Part shown: positions 10,501-19,931 of the stretch, one piece after another
How the letters are laid out: each line of letters opens with the position of its first letter
Position numbering within the stretch: position 1 is the stretch's first letter
Source: Watersipora subatra
Taxonomy: Eukaryota; Bryozoa; Gymnolaemata; Cheilostomatida; Watersiporidae
Direction: 5' to 3'
Length of the DNA stretch: 64,000 nucleotides
Assembly (NCBI RefSeq): GCF_963576615.1
Contig: NC_088717.1
Coordinates: 56,313,526-56,377,525, forward strand
Notes under the pieces: generated by a model
Database searches by the model: none
What the model saw: the letters and a program-made list of their open reading frames with translations, nothing else
Told to the model about the DNA's origin: nothing
Translations under genes and position numbers: made by a program

Positions 10501-13500
10501 GATGTATTATAATTTATTACAAACTTGAGTGTACAAATAAAATGTTTCAAATACAAATAAAATTTTACAAACGATGAATGGAATAAATATAAACAGTTTA
10601 GTCCATATGGCGGCTGTTTAGCAATAAAATTAAACTGGTACTCTTGATATGTGAATACTAGTGTGTAATGATGTTTTCTGACTAGTTATTTTGGCAATAG
10701 CAGCTTTGTCGCTGTCACCGTCTTGGGTAGGTGTTGAAGGAGATTCTCTCGCTACTACATGGCTGGTAAGGAAGTTATCATCAGAACTCTCCTCGTGGCT
10801 TACTATTGCAAAGTTCTGCCGGTTGGCCAAAGATTTGTGCTCGTAAAGGCGTTTTTGTTCCTTTTAAAAAAAAGATATATTCTTCTCGTAAGTAGCTGCG
10901 GTCACTTCAACCTCAATTTCCAGACCTCCCTGAATGATTGGTGATCTTCTAAGAATGACATCTACCACCCTTGCAATCATTGTTCTTCGGTGTATGATGA
11001 AAAATCTCACACTAAAACAAATAATGAAGCAGTATGGATGGAAAAAATTAGTAATGCGTTTTACCGAAGAGCCAAAGTAAAATTCAACTAATTTAGTACA
11101 TGTTGTACATAGTTTACAATGTAAACTCATTACTTACCACAAGTTGTTGGCTTATCAAAGGCCTCCAAAGCGATAAATATTCGTGAAAACCTCTGGACGC
11201 AGCAAAAATTGTTTAACGTAGAATAGCAAGATCGCCTAGCAGTTGTAAGCTAAATATAAACCGGAACACGCGGTGTGCGCATGCGTATGAATATCTATTA
11301 CTAGCCGCAATAGAGTTAACTTTTCCTAGAGAGTGGCAATTTTCTGCCGCGAATAAATTCATCCGGGAATATGCATGAAAAGACAACTTTCGCGAAATAT
11401 AACTCCGCGAATGAATTCATCCTGTAGGGTATATGAATTTATGCACATGTATAGCATATTTATATTTGTGGGCACAATCTAACTAAATTCAAATTGGCAA
11501 AATAGTCCAAACAAAGGCCTTGTTGCCAGGGCTCCAAAATAAGCATTCATTTTATCTTGCTTTTAATGATTGTTTTTGCAAATTTTAGGTATGAAATATT
11601 AAATGTAAAATAAAATATTACGTCCAAGTTTAACCAAAGATGTGAACTGCGATATAATACTATCTGGCAAATGTATGAGGCCTCGGGATGAGAAATTCTC
11701 AAGAAAAATGAGACAGATTGCCGTAAACTTCACTGGCTATTGGGTCTAGGATATGGTATTCCAATCAAGTCCTTGTTTCTTTGCAATTCTACCGAATTTC
11801 TATGAGAGAGTAGATGAATTACAATAAGAGAAAATGTTTTTGAACTTTGATGTACTGTGAGGCCGAAAGCAAAGTATCGAATACAGCTTAGACATGTCGC
11901 AACCCTCACAATAGTGTAGACTTAGATTTACTGCATTCTCTGATTTCAGGCTTACAAGAATATAAATGTGCACGCGTGCTTTTGTTACAAGATAGCTATT
12001 TCAGAAATAATACAAATTAAAATCCATAAAAGTAATAAATATTATTTATAATCTCTATGTTAAATCCATAATATACTATCTGCGCATTTGCAAAGACATG
12101 GAAGGATAGCCCTGTCTAAATATATTGGACATACAATGACCGAGTTTTGCTGTCCAAAAATATCCCTTATAATAGGCTGAGTAAAATATTCTTGGTGTAC
12201 CGGTAACTCACCCTCCGCTGTTCTTTGTACTTTTCCTTCTGGGTTTCAGGGTCGTACATGCAGCCATACTCTTTTTCTTCGCCATACTCTTTTTCTTCGC
12301 CATACATACATAAATAGCCTTGACTGTCATGAATGACGTTCTTACCTCTCCAAATATCTTCACCTTGCTAAATTAGAGCAGATAAAATTTTAAAATTAGG
12401 AAACATGGTACAGATCTTTTAGATTCATTGGCTGAAGACGTTGTAGGTTTTTAGCCTTACTTGATTGCTAACACTCAATTGAGAACTAACTGCTGCATGT
12501 ATATGATGCTTGATACATTTATTGCTTGCTTGATTGTAGTTATTAATATATATACAATGATTTTTAATGTCATTTCAATTGCATGCCAATGCTTGTACAC
12601 TGAAGCCCATAGATATAGTAAACCCTAGATATGCGAATAATCAAAACAAGTGAGGCCTATAATTAGCATGACGCAACGTCATGGTGATGTGCAAAGCGAA
12701 TCAGCTGATCTATTAACTCTTATTGACTTAGCACTAAAAACTGCTCAATTTTTCCATAGTTTGTGCATCTGAGACTGCATATTTTATTGAAAATATGTAA
12801 AACTTTTATACAGTAATACTTCAACTTACGAGTGCTCCAACGTATGAGAAACTTGAGATATGAGCCAGCTTTCAAGCAAGTTTTAGCACTAACATACGAG
12901 CCATGTTTGAGATACAAGCACATGAGTCAGTTGCCAAGTATGTCGGAGGTGTTTTATGAGAACAGCATCACTCTGTATTTTTTAACTGCTCAGATTATAC
13001 TTTTGTACCATGTTTTTTGTGCGCGATTTTCAGTGCTGAATTGTGTGAATTAAAAGTACCGTGCGTAGACCGAAAGTTTGCCAGTAAAAGGATAGATAAT
13101 GCAAAGAAAAAGTGAATGATAACAATTGATATTAAACGGAAAATTATGGAAAAATACGCAAAATATGTATGCGTGATTGAGCTAGCTCAGCAATATGACA
13201 GAAATACATCCACAATTATCAAACACAAGGATTATATTCAATGCATTTAGTTTGCAGAAGGACTAACCATAGTTTCTAAACGACGCAGCAATCTTCATGA
13301 CCGCTGATAGAGAGACTGCTCAGGCTTTAGATAAAAGACAAACAATTGGCCGGTGACGGCATAACTGAGACGATGCTACGTAAAAAGGCCGGTGCTATCT
13401 ATCAAGACTATAAAAAATAGACATTCGGACAAGTTGGCTAGTGGTCGTGCATTAATCCTTGGTGACGACACCTGTGTTCGTCCTGATCGCAATACGTTGA

Positions 13501-15276
13501 AAGGGCGACAAAGGCAAACGTCCTTAGATAGGTTTCTCTTAAAACAGCTGGCTGGTCGTGAGAGCGAAACAAAATTAGCTAACCAGCGAGAAACTTAAAA
13601 CTATGAACGCCGAAGAAATTTTAATTACGTTAAGTTAAAGATTAAAGTTTGCTTTTAGGTTTGCTTTTAAGTTTGTCTTTTAAGACTTGGATAAAATCCA
13701 AATTGATCAAAGTCAGCTGTTGTAATGAAGGATAATTTATCTCTCCCTCTCTGGCAAATGCTAGCGTTAGCTGCTATTGTATGTATTTAATTTTACATTT
13801 TAATTAATCACATTTCCTTGCATTATTTTTTATTTGTTGCTTTTTGAAAGCATGTGGTAAGTTAGGACAATAACCAACATGTTCTTTCTGTTACAATATA
13901 TTGTTTTGAGTGTTTTATTTGCATTTTTAGAGTATGGAAACCGATCAATATATATTTAATTGTTCTATATATAAATAAATTGCACCAACATGCGAGTAAA
14001 TTGACATGCAAGCTCATTCTCTGAACGCATTAAGCTCGTAAGTCGAATTATGACTGTAACGACTTTGGATGAGAAGGCAAGAATCTTACACACGTGGTAA
14101 TGAATAATACCAATGATTTAGAAGCTTCTATATCATTGATAATACAAAGAGTGACCAAATAGAAATTAAACTAATAGCAAACTAATGAGTCAAATGAGAT
14201 TTAGAAGCAGTTACGCTGGACCACTGTATTAAACACCCATTAGACATGACTGAAAATAACTAGACGAGATATTTATGCCAGTGCATAAATATCTAGACGA
14301 GCTATCTATGCCGATTAAAGACACCAAGCTTTCAGCTTGGTGTTTTTAATCGGCATAGATAGCTTATGATATTGTTGAGAACTTCTTGTTTTGAGTTGAA
14401 GTTCTGTCTTGTTATGGGCAATTCAGGATATACCTGGGGTGTTGTGGTCTCTTCTGATGACATTTCACTAAGAATTTGGTCTTATTGTTACGTTGATGAC
14501 TTAGAAACTAGCATGCCAAGCGCGCTTCAATTGCTCAATTGAAGGCTTTGATACTGTGATGCACATCACTACGACGTAACGTCGTGAAAACAACAGCCAA
14601 TTATAGGCCTCACTTTTACTCCATCGTAGTGATAGCTATTCGCCAATCTAGGGTTTACTATATCTATGCTGAAGCCCATGTATATCTTCTAATCAAGGCT
14701 GCACTATAAGCTTGATTGTAATCCACTGCATGTCTGTATATACACGAATATCCACTTCGTCAAATTAAGCTTAAGAGTTGAGTGTCTATAGAGAGTAATC
14801 CTTTATTGCTGAGAGGTAGATGGTGTGTATCCAGTGTGAGTTGCTAGTGAACTGATGAAAATTGTGTCAACTCTGCTTCAAGTAGGGCCTGTGACGTCAT
14901 AGATCACATGGTACAAAAACAAACCAAAAAGGGCTTCATAAAACTGCAGCATAAAAACATATAAGCTACTATTGACATGTACTTCTATTGCACAACAACC
15001 AAGCATAGGCCTACATTTTACAATCAAGGTTACACTTAACAATCAAGGTTACACTAAAATAGCCGAGGTATAAAATGTTAATTTTCAACACAAGATCACA
15101 AATTAGGCAGTGGAGAAAAAGTGCTTTAAGGATATGAGATTACCTTCAAAAAGTCTTTCATGCTTGTTGAATATGCCGTCCTCATGGTATGTGTAAAACT
15201 TGTTGCCATATTCGATTTCATGGGCTTTGATGGCTTGCTCAGCCTCGTCTAACAATGAGGCAAGAAGGAGCGGCAT
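7545..15276 (-). CDS. Three-exon gene of unknown function inside the 10.6-kb element
   Basis: Reconstructed from three minus-strand exons: 15,144-15,276 (from ATG), 12,212-12,363 and 7,545-7,586 (to TGA). All junctions have GT..AG and compatible phases (1 then 0), giving 327 nt, 108 residues. The protein starts MPLLLASLLDEAEQAIKAHE, continues through a polar region rich in Glu, Lys and Tyr, contains a duplicated GEEKEY hexapeptide, and ends INDLQEEFAGSKK. It looks like a small soluble, partly helical protein; no signal peptide or membrane segment is evident and I do not recognise the family. The first exon is open upstream of the ATG to its acceptor, so further 5' exons are possible. Consistent phases and open frames across introns full of transposons argue that it is or recently was functional, either captured by the element or a host gene that became bracketed by TIRs. 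Confidence 0.6.
7587..8024. other. Intron sequence, nothing recognised
   Basis: Lies in the last intron of the small gene; A+T-rich with no clear repeat or ORF. Confidence 0.45.
8025..8288. mobile_element. Small inverted-repeat element (MITE)
   Basis: GATGCTCCCAAATC at the left pairs with GATTTGGGAGCATC at the right. The arms continue imperfectly (AGATTTG, ATCAAATC), and a second inner inverted pair (ATTAAAACCAT / ATGGTTTTAAT) is present. No clear target duplication, so the family is open. Confidence 0.6.
8692..8698 (-). promoter_or_regulatory. Histone downstream element-like AAAAGAG
   Basis: AAAAGAG on the minus strand starts 12 nt after the stem-loop, where U7 snRNP would pair in a replication-dependent histone pre-mRNA. 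The motif is short, so it is meaningful mainly beside the stem-loop. Confidence 0.5.
8711..8726 (-). promoter_or_regulatory. Histone mRNA 3' stem-loop
   Basis: The minus strand reads GGCCCTTTTCAGGGCC, a perfect 6-bp stem with a four-base TTTC loop, matching the animal consensus GGYYCTTHTCARRRCC. The flanks are also canonical: CCAAC before and ACCA after. It begins 53 nt after the Tc1 transposase stop codon, the spacing usual for histone genes. This element binds SLBP and directs cleavage without polyadenylation. Confidence 0.8.
8780..8886 (-). pseudogene. Tc1 transposase C-terminal fragment
   Basis: The minus-strand frame reads WHHIITPKELRKLV, then NSMPRRCQMVIKNKGWP and a TAA at 8,780-8,782. 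This is the standard Tc1/mariner C-terminal motif (LVDSMPRRCxAVIxxKG). The DDE catalytic core is absent. Confidence 0.8.
9086..9620. other. Intron sequence between Tc1 remnant and TA element
   Basis: No gene, repeat or signal recognised. Confidence 0.4.
9623..11429. mobile_element. 1.8-kb TA-flanked TIR element, unclassified
   Basis: CCCTACAGGATGAA at the left and TTCATCCTGTAGGG at the right, each bordered by TA. TCGCGAA motifs, often paired as palindromes, are clustered just inside both ends (for example TTCGCGATTTCGCGAA near 9,658 and CGCGAA near 11,391), a typical layout for transposase-binding sites. A ~165-bp direct duplication (ACTAAACGTA..GAGTT) occurs near 9,791 and 9,948. An acidic open segment (about 10,092-10,172, plus strand, ending at a GTATGT donor-like site) and a minus-strand 66-residue ORF at 10,630-10,830 could be remnants of a transposase; neither shows catalytic motifs. 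Confidence 0.7.
11432..12211. other. Intron sequence, nothing recognised
   Basis: Between the TA element and the middle exon of the small gene; A+T-rich, no ORF or repeat that I can name. Confidence 0.4.
12212..12363 (-). CDS. Small gene, middle exon
   Basis: Acceptor TTAGCAAG, donor GGAGG|GTGAGT. It opens GEDIWRGKNVIHDSQG, then repeats GEEKEY from an 18-bp tandem duplication, and ends KEKYKEQRR. 152 nt, entering in phase 1 and leaving in phase 0. Confidence 0.6.
12811..14056 (+). mobile_element. Tigger/pogo-like element, nested
   Basis: TIRs CAGTAATACTTCAACTTACG and CAGTCATAATTCGACTTACG (complement), each flanked by TA. These ends and the internal transposase fragments identify the pogo/Tigger group of the Tc1/mariner superfamily. 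It is 1.25 kb against about 2.5 kb for a full element, so roughly half is deleted. Confidence 0.85.
13065..13598 (+). pseudogene. Tigger (pogo) transposase, internally deleted
   Basis: The N-terminal CENP-B-type DNA-binding segment is readable (IKRKIMEKYAKYVCVIELAQ, then QYDRNTSTI, then LTIVSKRRSNLHD) with in-frame stops. The C-terminal tail reads KGRQRQTSLDRFLLK and ends at 13,598. The DDD catalytic domain between them is missing. It cannot encode an active enzyme. Confidence 0.8.
14297..14367. repeat. Perfect-stem hairpin
   Basis: AGCTATCTATGCCGATTAAA followed by GACACCAAGCT and their complements, a stem of about 33 bp with a tiny loop. Inside the 2.1-kb TIR element. Confidence 0.75.
14673..15143. 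other. Intron sequence, nothing recognised
   Basis: First intron of the small gene; contains a short local direct repeat (TACAATCAAGGTTACACT) near 15,020 and no gene. Confidence 0.4.
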
Positions 15277-15290
15277 AATGCTTAAATGCA
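15144..15290 (-). CDS. Small gene, first recognised exon
   Basis: Acceptor TTTAATTGCAG, donor TTGAAG|GTAATC, leaving in phase 1. The open frame spans the whole exon; the first reasonable ATG is at 15,274-15,276 (MPLLLASLLDEAEQ). The downstream part reads IEYGNKFYTYHEDGIFNKH, which has the composition of real protein. Use of the acceptor would mean a 5' exon exists upstream. Confidence 0.55.
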
Positions 15291-15903
15291 CTGCAATTAA
15301 AAAATATATTTGGTAGGCCCTCAGGCTCCTCGTAGAAGTTGACTGTCGTCAGCGATCATGTCATTCAGCTATCGAGGCTTCGATAACCTACCGACACGAT
15401 TGCCGACTACTGTAACAGGCACGGGAGGCCTGTAGGTAGGCCTATATAGAAGATGAAATGACGAATACAATAAGTCAGTTATGAATACATGATGACCCAC
15501 TGAGGTCTTCTTTTAGGGTTGAAGCAATATGAATATGCAGTGCATTTCGATTAATTTTTTAAGACAAATTGCAAGCAGTAAGCGACTCTGACTACTGAGG
15601 ACTACTGATCACAGGCAGGCTGTCTAGTCCAAAAATATAACTGCCCTGCATTGCAGGACTACAAAAACTTGCTTTACCTTGCCTCCTCTCCTACACTTTT
15701 TGTGAACCAAACAGATGAGATACAGCCTAGGCCTGGCGGTGCTACAGACAATGCACCATTGTAGTAACAAGTTCAAATAAAATTTGAGATACACAATTAA
15801 ATGGTTGTTCCTTAGGTAGCTACATGCTGTCGTTGTTTCAAAATTTGCTACAGTTGAGACTTGGTAGTAAAATAAAGTTAGTTGTTAAAAAAGTGTGTGC
15901 TTG
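15291..15903. other. Upstream region of the small gene
   Basis: Possible 5' exon with donor GGCAAG|GTAAAG at about 15,680, but its frame is closed by a stop shortly after an ATG, so it would be untranslated. Otherwise nothing recognised. Confidence 0.4.
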
Positions 15904-16510
15904 CAGCAAATACAGTAAAGATAAGAAACTGATGTCTTCTGTTACCTTCATTTTTACAATCAATGCCTAACGAGATGCTAATACTAATATTTACAGTGAA
16001 ATAAAATAGAATCATTTTAGGCTCTCAGAATGGTAACAAAGTGGACAACCGTTTTAATGTGCATTTTATTTGTTCAGAACATAACCGTAACTTTTCAATA
16101 TTTTATGTAATACCGCTTTACAAAAGTGTATTCATATTAAAAAATATAAAACTATTTTTCAAATATAAATGAATACAGAATAATTAATGGTGTATTTTGA
16201 GAAGATTTTTTCCGTTTCGTGAGCGTGTTACCATTTATTCTTAACAAGAAAAAACTACGATAAACAGCTATGCAAATACTTTGTGTTATTTTGCTAAAAA
16301 AAACTCATATTTGTAATTAAAAATTTGCTTGGAAAAGATGCTTACGTGATATTTTGTTAAACAAAAAGATAACTACTCGATTTCTCAACAACTAAACGTT
16401 TGCAGCGGTTCGACTAACTTTAAAGCTTTTGTATTTCCGGATTAAGCTCCCCCCCTACAAAACGACCCAGAAACTGACCAGGTTTTGAGCCACTGCAATT
16501 ATACCTGACC
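15904..16510 (-). repeat. Right terminal inverted repeat of the 10.6-kb element
   Basis: Complement of 5,949-6,580. It ends TATACCTGACC directly against the GTAAAATAA duplication. Confidence 0.85.
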
Positions 16511-18097
16511 GTAAAATAAGTATATCATGTTGTTTATGAATACTCTTGATGTAAAAGTACTGAAATCAGCGCATCTCTGTTGTACATTTGGCAGAAGTTT
16601 TCGTTGTTTTAACAAAAAATGATCTATGGAGCGGTGACCATAGGGAACTTACTAAAGAGACAAAACAGATTTTAGAACTCAGTCCACACGCAGGACACGT
16701 CGTATTAAGGGCACAGTCAATTGTTTTATAAACTGTAGTCTTTGAAGTGCTCCTTATGGTGTAAAAACCAGAAGGAAACGAGGGTTTGTTAAAAGTACAC
16801 AAAACATGAGGGGACATGAGAATATCATTTTAATATCAGAGGTTATAGTAAAAGTTCACCTCTATCAAGGTCATGTAATGCAGGTTTTCATAGATTATTA
16901 CTAAATCAAGGGTTGGGAAACCTTCAGAGAAAATTTCTATACAACTGAATAATAACTGTAAAACTATATATGGTATAACCAGTAAGCAGCGGCCTGTTGG
17001 GGAGATAACTACTAATAGATACAGTCCACCCCTACTTCTTCGAACTTTACTTTTTCGGACTTTCATTTGTCCAAACAGTGTCTGGGTTCTGTATAATTGT
17101 CCTCTAACAAGCTCATTTAATCCAGGTCTTTGTAGCTTATTGTCATAGTCATCCTGAATGAAAACTTTCCTGTTGGCAACATACTATCCTGAATGTATCA
17201 AAACAGAACACATCTATTGAGTAAAAATATTCAGGGGAGATAACTACAACTAGATCCCATTGGGTCGTCGTACTCATACGCGTACCTCATAACCTCATAA
17301 GTATTTCTACAAGTCTAGTCAAGTGTTGTCTGTCGTAATGACCTTTTGTCAGCATAGTCCTACTGAAGGAAAACCTCCCTGTTGACAACATACTATCCTG
17401 AATGTATCAAAACAGAACACATCTAGGCCTACATGTATTGAGAAAAAATGCAACGTAAATGTATATAGATTTTTATATTTTAATACTACAGTTTGTTTAG
17501 ATCTAATGGATAATTTAATTAAAATACTTATGGTTCATTTTTTCACTAACACATCACTACTTTAACACAAAGCAAATGGATCGATTCATTGCTTTGTGTT
17601 AATGAACCATAAAACCTCTAATTGAATGCCGTTGTGCTCTATTTTTCAACCCTTGCTCTATAGGGGGAGGCGGGAGGGGGGTGGGGGATAGAGATGGAAT
17701 TCAAATTGAGGTTTTTCGGTATGTGTGCAGAGTATTGTAGCTGAAACAACATCACAAAACACAAAATTGACCCTCCACAGAATAGATGCATATTTGCATC
17801 ATTTGTGTCATTTGTAGATCAGTTTTTGTCATTATCACAAGAGAGTTGTATGTGGAAGGTTGTAGTTAGAGATCTGTATCAACTACCAGTATAGGCAGCA
17901 CAGTTTGTGTGTTACACTCTATAATACTAGGTAAGTTAAACCATATGCTAAAGTATAACATCTGTAGTATCTTGTCCTACTCTCTAAATGTAACAATAAA
18001 ATTATATTATAATTGAGTTTTTAATAGTCAGTGTCATAGCCTGTAGCTTTGCATAACTCTATGGATTAGATGGCAGTGTTTCAAGGTAGGTACATGC
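16511..18097. other. Helitron-unit non-coding DNA, copy A, resumed
   Basis: Continues the copy-A sequence after the insertion and aligns with 30,642 onward. Compared with B it lacks about 310 bp (B 31,370-31,690; junction at ATTCAGG microhomology near 17,230) and the extra 877-bp block. A hairpin AACACAAAGCAA / TTGCTTTGTGTT lies at 17,566-17,602. Near 17,665 there is a G-rich run (GGGGGAGGCGGGAGGGGGGT) that B lacks. Confidence 0.65.
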
Positions 18098-18172
18098 ACA
18101 GAGAGATTTGATCTCCTGACTTTCACCATGGTAGACCAACACTCTAACCTCTGCACCAATCAACTACTTTTT
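18098..18172 (-). repeat. tRNA-like sequence (SINE-type)
   Basis: The minus strand shows a D-arm/A-box-like TTGGTGCAGAGGTTAGAGTG and a T-arm/B-box-like AGATCAAATCTC at tRNA spacing. The acceptor stem does not pair well, so it is more likely tRNA-derived than a working tRNA gene. Related copies at 32,558-32,632 and 33,434-33,510. Confidence 0.5.
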
Positions 18173-18395
18173 AACATTTCAGCATAAATGTGCAGCTAAT
18201 TATTCTCTATACTTTATGAGCACACATGATGATCTCTCACAGTACACTAGACTGTCAGAGAGCTAGTTATCAATAAAACGCCTCTTTTCAAGCTTTATCT
18301 ATATTATTAGTTATTACTAGTATACTGGCAGTCTCGTGTGCCATGAAAGATCATCATGTAATGACTATGTATACAATTAGTCTTCGACGCAGAAA

Positions 18396-18466
18396 GGTGG
18401 TATAGTGGTACAGTTGGTGGAATGTCTGGCTGTTAATCGGTATATGTGAGTTCAACTCCAGTTTGA
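18396..18466 (+). repeat. tRNA-like sequence, Asn(GTT)-like anticodon arm
   Basis: GGTGGTATAGTGGTACAGTTGG resembles a D-arm/A box, GGCTGTTAATC an anticodon arm with GTT as in tRNA-Asn, and GAGTTCAACTCC a T-arm/B box. Acceptor ends do not match, so a tRNA-derived repeat is more likely than a gene. The copy-B counterpart is at about 33,714-33,785. Confidence 0.5.
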
Positions 18467-18639
18467 AGCAATCTTTTTAACACTCCTAGCATAATTTTTT
18501 GCACACAGCCAGACGGATGAACCCCACTCTTATTATAGTAAAGATTGGCCTTTATTCAGCATCTGTTCACTTTTTTGTCGTAAAACACAAATACTATGTT
18601 TTTCCATAATTATTCTGTTATACCTGAATGTGCCTGATT

Positions 18640-18692
18640 AGTGTAGTTGGTTAGAATGTTGCTGTACTAACATGCACGAGTTCAAGCTTTAC
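18640..18692 (+). repeat. Third tRNA-like fragment
   Basis: TAGTGTAGTTGGTTAGAATG (A-box-like) and GAGTTCAAGC (B-box-like). Weaker than its neighbours; the copy-B version at about 33,960-34,010 has GAGTTCAAACC, closer to the consensus. Confidence 0.4.
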
Positions 18693-19811
18693 AAAAGGTA
18701 ATTCTTTTCTCAGATTGACTCAATTATTTTGAGGTTTCAGAAGGTTACCAAAAGCTTTGTGGGTCATTTTACTTATCCTGCAAGGATAGCCATGTTGTGT
18801 TCACTAAAACAGGCCCAAGTTGCGCACTGAGTCAATGCACGCACTAAGAAATTTTTCAACTATATGTACAACTGCGTTAGAGTGTCATTCTGTGTTATTT
18901 TGGTTAGTGTCTCACAGGATTTTGTAAATTTAAAAAATGTTATCATCCCATGTTTATATAAAACCATTCTTAAATGAGTCTGCTTCTAAAACAGTGTTCT
19001 AGATTCACTGCTCTCAGAGGCTCATCAATATAGAGCATGAGAGTTGTCCTATCTTATTAAAAAACTAGAAAAACTGTTTTCTTATTATGGTCTGCTCAAA
19101 GTGTAGAACTACTATGATGTCATCATAGCATCATTCTCTTAGTCTTACTAGCAGAACAGGGGAGATAAGTCTAGTCTTCCAGATTTCACATTCCTAGTCA
19201 TCATTTTAAGGCTCTATGATTGTTAAATAAGGATGGATTCTCATTGCCATCTTTTCTAGAACGTTCTTTAATCCAACCACTGAACACTGGTATATCGTAC
19301 CTTATATTGTACTCACTACAATCTCTTGTCTGTATCATCTAACATGTCATTAAGTATAGTTATAAACTTACTGACTCAATCTATTGCAGAGAGAGAGGCA
19401 AGTTTGACATTCATAAGAAAAAGGAACATTTATATTTAAATTTAGCTGCACCATGCGCTACATAAACAACCATCTGGTGAGTTTAATGCATGTACATGTA
19501 CATTTGTGCATTCTATGTGCACTAGTAATGTTCCAGGAATTGGGTCAACTCTGATGACAGGTCTTACAGATCAGAATTTTCGTGCAGTTAGCACTTGAAG
19601 CTCATATAATATGAGTTGTAATTAGTTAGTTGCAGCTATTACATTTTTCTTTACAATTTGCTAAATTTGAATGTATGTATTTGTGGTTTTGCTAAGTACT
19701 TCTATTAGGTATGTGTAAAAGATCGGACAGCATCCCTAGAGCGGTGTAGATATCATGTAATATTGTCTTGACGAGTCATCACCTAACATTCCTCCTCATC
19801 TTCTGCTTCAG
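18693..19811. other. Helitron-unit non-coding DNA with a possible exon
   Basis: Contains the third ~235-bp dispersed repeat (18,947-19,172). At 19,390-19,476 a segment bounded by TATTGCAG and CTG|GTGAGT looks like an 87-nt plus-strand exon, but every frame has a stop; one reads RGKFDIHKKKEHLYLNLAAP before it. It is preserved in copy B. Treat as a candidate untranslated or decayed exon. Confidence 0.4.
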
Positions 19812-19931
19812 ACTAAAGTAATGCTCTTTGATCCTGCAACTCCTGAAGATGAAATAGATGAAGAAACAGTTGCCACTATACAGCAAGCGTCCGACACACC
19901 TGAAGATGATGAACCTTGGTTCATAGAATAA
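19812..19931 (+). CDS. Captured terminal exon, copy A (39 residues plus stop)
   Basis: A strong acceptor (TTCCTCCTCATCTTCTGCTTCAG) is followed by 40 codons ending in TAA. The peptide is acidic (MLFDPATPEDEIDEETVAT ... DDEPWFIE). It runs opposite to the Helitron ORF and is intact in copy B (35,138-35,257), with only two residue changes that I can see (K to E, E to D). It is probably the last exon of a host gene carried inside the Helitron unit. Upstream coding exons were not found, and I do not recognise the parent gene. Confidence 0.45.
   Translation, partial: TKVMLFDPATPEDEIDEETVATIQQASDTPEDDEPWFIE

Larger units (their letters stand above)
12605..14672. mobile_element. 2.1-kb TIR element hosting a Tigger insertion
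   Basis: The left end CATAGATATAGTAAACCCTAGA is mirrored at 14,650-14,671; arms of about 100 bp share GTGAGGCCTATAATT and a nearby ACG-rich stretch (GACGCAACGTC / GACGTTACGTC). No coding region apart from the nested Tigger element. A separate hairpin (AAGCTATCTATGCCGATTAA and complement, 14,297-14,367) is inside. The superfamily is not clear. Confidence 0.65.
5949..16510. mobile_element. 10.6-kb TIR transposon, Mutator-like, carrying a gene
   Basis: The element runs from GGTCAGGTATAATTGC to its complement GCAATTATACCTGACC and is flanked by a perfect 9-bp duplication GTAAAATAA (5,940-5,948 and 16,511-16,519). Copy B of the Helitron unit has the empty site with one GTAAAATAA at 30,642-30,650. 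The long TIRs (about 600 bp) and 9-bp duplication fit Mutator-like elements, but no MULE transposase is visible, so it is probably non-autonomous. The outermost ~70 bp of the arms are nearly identical; inner parts have diverged by roughly a fifth to a quarter. The interior holds a three-exon minus-strand gene and at least six nested repeats, reminiscent of plant Pack-MULEs. Confidence 0.85.

Noticed and set aside
18396..18466. A functional tRNA-Asn gene
   Set aside because: No paired acceptor stem and degraded arms; called tRNA-like instead.
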